The position numbers and the translations under genes are program-made. The notes beneath the pieces are model-generated. The model saw only the letters and a list, made by a program, of their open reading frames with translations, was not told where the DNA came from and searched no databases. From the NCBI RefSeq assembly GCF_010093535.1, contig NW_022985182.1, forward strand, positions 227,253-291,252: a DNA stretch of 64,000 nt, given 5' to 3'. Positions 58,845-64,000 of the stretch are shown in pieces (position 1 is the first letter of the stretch; the number at the start of each line of letters is the position of its first letter). Source of the stretch: Lindgomyces ingoldianus. Taxonomy: Eukaryota > Ascomycota > Dothideomycetes > Pleosporales > Lindgomycetaceae.

Positions 58845-60299
58845 ATGGCGTTTACAGACGATGGCGTCAAGGCGAAGCTGTCTGCCCTAAATGAAACTCA
58901 AGAGTCTATTGTCACCTGTAGCCAGTGGATCATGTTCCACAGGTACGTTCCTCCTCCCCCACGTGCCTCGTTAAGAGTATAACGGATGGACTTATCTGGC
59001 CTCTAGGAGACACGCTGATCGCATTGCCCTCATCTGGCTGCAGCGCGTCAAAGAAACCCCTCCAAACAAGAAGCTCAATCTGGTATATCTGTGCAACGAG
59101 ATCGTCCAGCAAGGCCGGATCCGGAAGAAGCCCGAGTTCCTCGAAGCCTATTCTCCCATCATCGTTGAAGCCACCGCTGTAGCATACAAAGGCTCAGGTT
59201 CAGACATTCAGGGCAAGATTCGTAGGGTTGTAGAGGTCTGGCGCCAGCGACAGATCTTTGCGCCGGGAATCCAGGACGAGATTGAGAAGGCACTTGACGG
59301 TATGCGCCTATCTAAAAGCCTGTGTACTAGGCACTTATTCCTGCAGAAATCGACCGCAGTCGCTCTAACCGAAAGCCTGCTCTCGGAGGCTCCCTGTTTT
59401 CTGGCTCCTCCGTTCCGCCTGAGCTCTCATCTGTCGCGCCTCTGGCAACTACGCTCCAGAAGGCTGAACTCCATGCCAAACCGACAATTGCAACGGCAAA
59501 TGAAACATATGATAAGGTCACGCACCCAGACTACGATGCTACCCCCCAGCTCCACGCCGCTGCTCTCGCTGCCCTCGTCCACAAACTAGCAACTGCCGAA
59601 TATGCCGTCTCAGAAAGCATCAAAGCACGACACGCGCTCATATCTGGACTGGAAAAACTTCTCGAGGCCAACAAAGCCAAGCTCAGCGCTGAAGAAGTCC
59701 AAAAAGCCGATCTGAGCGCACGGAAAACAGCCGTCGAAGGCCGCCGTGCTGAAGTGGAACGCGCGCTGCTCGCTAATCTATCTGCCAGCGAAACCGCTGC
59801 GATTTCTAAAGCGCCACTTGCAGTTAATTCGACCCCACAGCCAGCATCCCTTGCTCCCGAACGCCCAGATATTGAGGAACTCACTCCGCCGCCAATGGAG
59901 TCCTTCACCCCCGTCGGCTCCCCGAAGCCAGACGTCCCAGATGATGTCTTCCCGGCCCCAATCTCCCACCCCATTGAACCCGTCACTGTTCCCGCTCTTC
60001 CAGGCGTGTCTGCCGTTTCGGCAATTTTGGCATCAGTACCGGCGACGGTTATTAGTGCCTCGAATCCGAGTCCAGCCCCAGCACCGGGTGCGGATCTCTT
60101 GAGTAGTCTGACAAACGCGAGGGCGGATGATGGATCGAATGGAAGTCATAGTTATGGTGCTGGAGCAGGTGGAGGGGGAGGGGGAGTGAGCTATAAGAAG
60201 AGGAAGATGAGTCGGAGTGCGGCGGAGGATGAGTATGCGGCGTTTGCGGGGGACGGTGATATGGATGGTATTGATGCTGATGTTGGGGGTTTGATATGA
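58845..60299 (+). CDS. CID-domain protein, Rtt103-like
   Basis: Binds the Ser2-phosphorylated C-terminal domain of RNA polymerase II through its CID and helps transcription termination (Rtt103/RPRD family). Exons 58845-58942, 59007-59299 and 59347-60299 (1344 nt, 447 aa). The CID covers about residues 1-130: VKAKLSALNETQESIVTCSQ, IALIWLQRV, LVYLCNEIVQQGRIRKKPEF, then IQGKIRRVVEVWRQRQIF. A coiled-coil stretch (about 230-280) follows, then a Pro/Ala-rich low-complexity part, a Gly run, a basic KKRKMSR and an acidic end. Nuclear. Divergent from the clathrin light chain gene. Confidence 0.9.
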
Positions 60300-60783
60300 C
60301 CGGTTGAAATAACAGAGTGCTTGAGCGAATGTAATGCTCGTGTATGAATATGGGTATAAATATCCGGAATTGCGGTTTGGGGAAAGCACCACACCGAAAA
60401 TGGCAATGGAATTGAGGGACAGCGGTAGGAAAACACCGGGGCACTTCACAGATGGCTGCGTCTACTTTCTTGTAGCGGGCATTTGTTGTGGTGATGGGGG
60501 CTAGGTGCGCATACCCCTGGAATTGTTAATATTACATACGTTTTCGTGGGTCCATGTCTCACTCGTGACAACCTCTAGTTAGCAAGCAAGCGATAGGCAA
60601 CCTGTTCTCACCGCGCCTTGATGACGACTCTGAGGTCTTCCGTCCGTCTGGCTTGATGCAGAGGCAACCCTCAGTTTGATAGCATACATCACGACAGCAT
60701 GCAATTCCCTTCTATTCCGTCTAATTTCCCCATCACGTCGCACCAACCATAGATCCCTCCCTCTCAACCTTCCCCTTAAACCC
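60300..60783. other. Convergent 3' flanks
   Basis: No gene seen between the stop codons of the CID protein and Cdc37 genes. Confidence 0.4.
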
Positions 60784-62355
60784 TCAAGACTCTGGGTCCC
60801 CCACCACCGGCATCTTCCCCGTTTTCTCAATCTCTTCCATGGCCTTCTTCCCCTCCTCCGTCGTCGCATCGATAACCCCCTCTTCCAAGCTCAACATTCC
60901 GCCTTCGCCCAGCTTCCCTACAATCTCCTCCGCTTCCTCCACACTCATCTTCGCCAGCACTTTATTCACCTCATCTAATTTCCCACTCTCCAGCGCACGC
61001 TGCAATCCGGGAGGGAAGGACTCGAAGATTTCGCGGGCGTGGAGCTGGGCTTCACGGGCAGCAGGGTCATCTGAGGCGGGTGCTGCGGGAGGGATGCTGA
61101 TGTTGATGGTGGTGTTGGGGTCTACGGCATGCAGTTGGATTTGCTCGACGCCTTCCGCACTTTGTGGGTTCTCCGCTCTCTCTTTTAGGATTTCCGCAGC
61201 CCGCATGCGGATGCGGGCGTAGGTCGAATCGACATCATCCATGAACAGTTTCTGCGCCTGGTGGTCTTTTGTCGTAATCCGCTTGAAAAACAAGGCAACC
61301 CCATCGCGGCCGCCGAGTTGGCGGCAGTATTGCAAAAGCAGCGCCTGGTGCACGCACTGTCGGGCGTGCTTTTGCCGGGAATCGAGAGCGGCGTTGAAGG
61401 CTTCGACTAGGAGGCCGTCAGTGGAGGATTCAGAGAGGATGGAGGGGTTGGTGCTGATGAATTGCAGGTAGGAGGGGTAGTCGTTGGGTTTTAGGGCGGC
61501 GAATTCGAGAGCGAGGGGAGAGGCCGAGATGTCGTCAGAGGTGGAGGTGCCTTCTTCGATGTCGCCGTCAGCGCCGGAGGATTGGCCTGTGTCGGTTCGG
61601 GCCGCGGAGAGGCGGGAAGGGGGGTTGAGGAGTTCGACGGTAGAGGAGGGCTTGCTAGCTGAGGTGGAGGAAGGTGAAGGGGTGGGTTTGGCGGGGGCAG
61701 GGTCCTCTTTGCGGACGTTGGAATAGTCGAAACCTGTGTGGAGGTCGTCGCTTGTGATATGTCGTTTCTCTTCCTTCTCTAGCTCAGCGAGCTTGGCTAA
61801 TAGTTCTTTCTGTAACCCTTCAACCCTCCCTTTGTGTGCTTCCAACCCGTCGATAAACCCATCTAACCGGTTTTCCGCCTTCGAGTCGTCGACTTCTTTC
61901 TTCACCTGATCCACCAAACTCGCCATCATCTGCGGATACGTGGGCTTCTCTTTAATATGCTCATGCACACCCTTCGGCGGAGGCGGTGGTCTATCTTCTC
62001 CCGCTTCCGCCATACTCTCCATCATACTCTGAAATACCAGCGCATCTGGATTCCCTTCCGCACCTTTATGCGACTTCAAGGCTGTGAGCAGTCGGTTCAT
62101 GCGCTCAGTTAGGCCATCGTTAATGATGCGCTCGTATTTGAGGGTTGTGATTTGGTGACGTCGCCGGTCCCGCTCTTGATGGATTTGGGCTTGTTTGGCG
62201 CGGATGAAAGACTTTTTGTCGACGTTGGGGTGAACTTCTATGTCGGAGTCGTCGGAGAGCTCGAGGGCGTCCTAAGTTAAGGCTGTTAATATATAGAAAA
62301 TAGGAGAGAGAAAAGGGGGGCAGCTTCATACCCATTTACTGTAGTCGACAACCAT
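60784..62355 (-). CDS. CDC37: Hsp90 co-chaperone Cdc37
   Basis: Delivers protein kinases to Hsp90. Minus-strand exons 62355-62332 (8 codons) and 62271-60784, intron 60 nt with GTATGA donor and TTAACAGCC/CTTAG end; 503 aa. The N-terminus MVVDYSKWDALELSDDSDI is diagnostic and contains the conserved CK2-type Ser14 (SDDSD). NVDKKSFIRAKQAQIHQERD is the following helical block. The Hsp90-binding region carries YCRQLGGRDGVALFFKRI, and the C-terminal domain has PPGLQRALESGKLDEVNKVL. The first ATG inside the long exon would remove the kinase-binding N-terminus, which is why the short first exon is needed. Confidence 0.94.
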
Positions 62356-63085
62356 GGTTGCTTGGAGGGGCGAGCGTGTGTGGAGGTGTTGAGTTTAGGG
62401 AGGCGTAGTTGTTGATGGTGGGGTGGACGAAGTGGGATGTCGAGAAATAGAGAGCTTGGGCCACACTTACAGTAGGTCTTAGCGAGTGCTAAGCCGTGGA
62501 AATTTCTAGCATCATCTTCACGGCATCCTTTCTTTCGGGATCACTTCTTTCGGTATTGCTTCTTTCTCATGCTACTGTTTAAGGTCGGCGTCACTTTGTT
62601 TAATGGTCGAGCAAGCGCTGATACAATTGATACCTCACATCCTGATAGGCTACAACCCTCAAGCTGAGGAGAACAAGATTTGCTGACACATAAACCCCCT
62701 TCACCAACGTCCTGATTTATCTCTACTCTTCTCTACTAATACGACGAACGCGATTCAACTTCTCTGGGACCTGCTTTTCTTGAGTAACTGGCTGTCGATC
62801 AAGTCACTTCTTCACGCTCAACCCCGCAAACGCGGGGCAATTCTTCCTCTTTGCCATGTGTGGGGCATCTCTGAACATGTGCAGCAACGGCTTTCAATTT
62901 TGTGATCTTACTCTGTCTCTCTCCTCCCCCGAGAGTCTCTTTCTCGGTCACTATCCTTTTTGTCGTTTGCCGGTTTTTTTCGTTACGGGAGCTGCCACAC
63001 CTCATCAACAAGCCATCCTCCCAGAAATCTATCCCAAGAAAAGTTTGGCCTCTTAAGAGCCTTCACAAAACCCTCCCTAGCCATC
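62356..63085. promoter_or_regulatory. Divergent promoter region of Cdc37 and the GFA-domain gene
   Basis: 730 bp. Two short TTTCTTTCGGGATCACTTC-type repeats near 62530-62565 could be regulatory. No separate gene supported; the + frame from 62960 is the open upstream extension of the next gene. Confidence 0.35.
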
Positions 63086-63505
63086 ATGAACGGGTCCTGC
63101 CAATGCGGTTCCGTGAAATTCACCACCCCAACCAAGATTCCCATCAACCTCTACCACTGCCACTGCATCGACTGCCGCAAACAGTCTGCTAGCGCTTTCG
63201 GCACCTCGGCTATCTTCCCATTCTTCAAGCTACCTGAGGATAGTCCCGCCGTTTCTCACTTCTCGAGAGTATGTGACAGCGGAAGACGCCAGAACTGCTA
63301 CTTCTGCAATAAGTGTGGCAGCCGCATCTTACACGCCCACGTCTTCGATAACGAGGACCCAAAAGTAGTCGCGGTGAAAGGGGGGGTCCTGGAAGGATTG
63401 AATTGGGAGGGTGCGAAACATATCTTTTGCAGAACAGCAGTTGTGCCTATTCCGGAGGGCGTGGAGAGGTGGGAAGCAGAGCCGGATTTTGGGAAGGCAA
63501 AATAG
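63086..63505 (+). CDS. GFA/CENP-V-type zinc-binding protein (139 aa)
   Basis: Member of the GFA (glutathione-dependent formaldehyde-activating enzyme-like) fold, Mss4-like zinc proteins; catalytic role unproven in fungi. Seen: MNGSCQCGSVKF, HCHCIDCRKQSASAFGT (zinc cysteines 25, 27, 30) and CNKCGSRI, the conserved cysteine sets of the family. Single exon. The frame is open upstream to an ATG at 62960, but the start at 63086 (CCATCATGA) puts the first CxC motif near the N-terminus as usual. Confidence 0.88.
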   Translation: MNGSCQCGSVKFTTPTKIPINLYHCHCIDCRKQSASAFGTSAIFPFFKLPEDSPAVSHFSRVCDSGRRQNCYFCNKCGSRILHAHVFDNEDPKVVAVKGGVLEGLNWEGAKHIFCRTAVVPIPEGVERWEAEPDFGKAK

Positions 63506-64000
63506 GGTTTGATGGCCTTCGCCACGACAAAATTTTACAGGAGGATACGATTGTCCTAAATTCCAAGTTTATTTTGTTTGTGTCGAGTGGACGGATGGAG
63601 GAGGTGAAGCATTGTACAGCAACAACACTGCCCATAATATTTCTCCGGAACAAAATAAATATGAACCCCTGGTTTATTCTATCCTATTTAATTCAGATCG
63701 AAATTTCCCGAGGTTTGCAATGAGAAGGCATCCTGACTCGTTTTGGGCTTTGAATAAGGTGACAATTGATATTCTCTCCGAAACGAACATCCACCAATCA
63801 ATTTTCTTTCAGGAATCCAAGCCGCCAATTGGCCCTATGTTTCACAAATACCACAATTGCGTCGTCTCTGACAGGGGCTCTTTAGGCATTTCTTTTATTC
63901 TCCGTCATCTTCGGCTCCATGCTTTGCCAATAACACTTACTATAAAGTCAACAGCCGGGACTGCAAAGCGTCTGCGAGGAATGTGCTTTCTTCCTCTCCG
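63506..64000. other. 3' flank, nothing recognised
   Basis: Downstream sequence of the GFA gene to the window end. No supported gene. Confidence 0.35.

Overview
The window looks like nuclear DNA of a filamentous ascomycete (Pezizomycotina). Evidence: short 50-110 nt spliceosomal introns with GTAAGT-like donors, a NACHT-ankyrin NLR gene, LTR and Helitron elements carrying C-to-T/G-to-A decay typical of repeat-induced point mutation (RIP), and ordinary ascomycete housekeeping genes. A Leotiomycete is my guess; it is not proven.

Layout. 1-19,150 is an AT-rich, gene-free repeat island: a RIP-wrecked Helitron helicase (+ strand), an unidentified minus-strand relic, a complete but dead Ty1/Copia element (4097-10614, 280-bp LTRs, TTTTA target duplication) and a complete but dead Gypsy element with a C-terminal chromodomain-like segment (12265-18843, 275-bp LTRs). 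19,150-34,500 is accessory DNA: a non-coding or decayed stretch, a large NLR gene with a charged coiled-coil insertion and a near-identical ankyrin array (23056-27392), more AT-rich relics, one small unknown protein and a dual-specificity phosphatase. 34,500-43,000 holds an MDR oxidoreductase without a visible ATG, a pair of 120-bp direct repeats, a tRNA-Phe gene and a RIP-marked AAA-ATPase pseudogene. 43,280-63,505 is mostly conserved core genes: vacuolar-type zinc transporter, a zf-met2-like small protein, WBP1/OST48, the complex I 9.5-kDa subunit, a BTB protein, an ECM4-type glutathione transferase, an RTA1-like membrane protein, clathrin light chain, an Rtt103-like CID protein, Cdc37 and a GFA-domain protein. 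It is interrupted at 54-57.5 kb by a gene-poor patch with an NB-ARC relic and a degenerate tandem array.

The most striking observation is the tRNA-Phe gene (complement 39207-39354). Besides the canonical 17-nt intron after position 37 it has a second 58-nt insertion in the anticodon stem. The insertion has every hallmark of a GC-AG spliceosomal intron: GCAAGT donor, CCACTAAC branch site and AAATAG acceptor. Removing both gives a perfect 73-nt cloverleaf with anticodon GAA.

For most multi-exon genes I give exon borders derived by hand from splice consensus, reading frame and family conservation; they have not been checked against transcripts.
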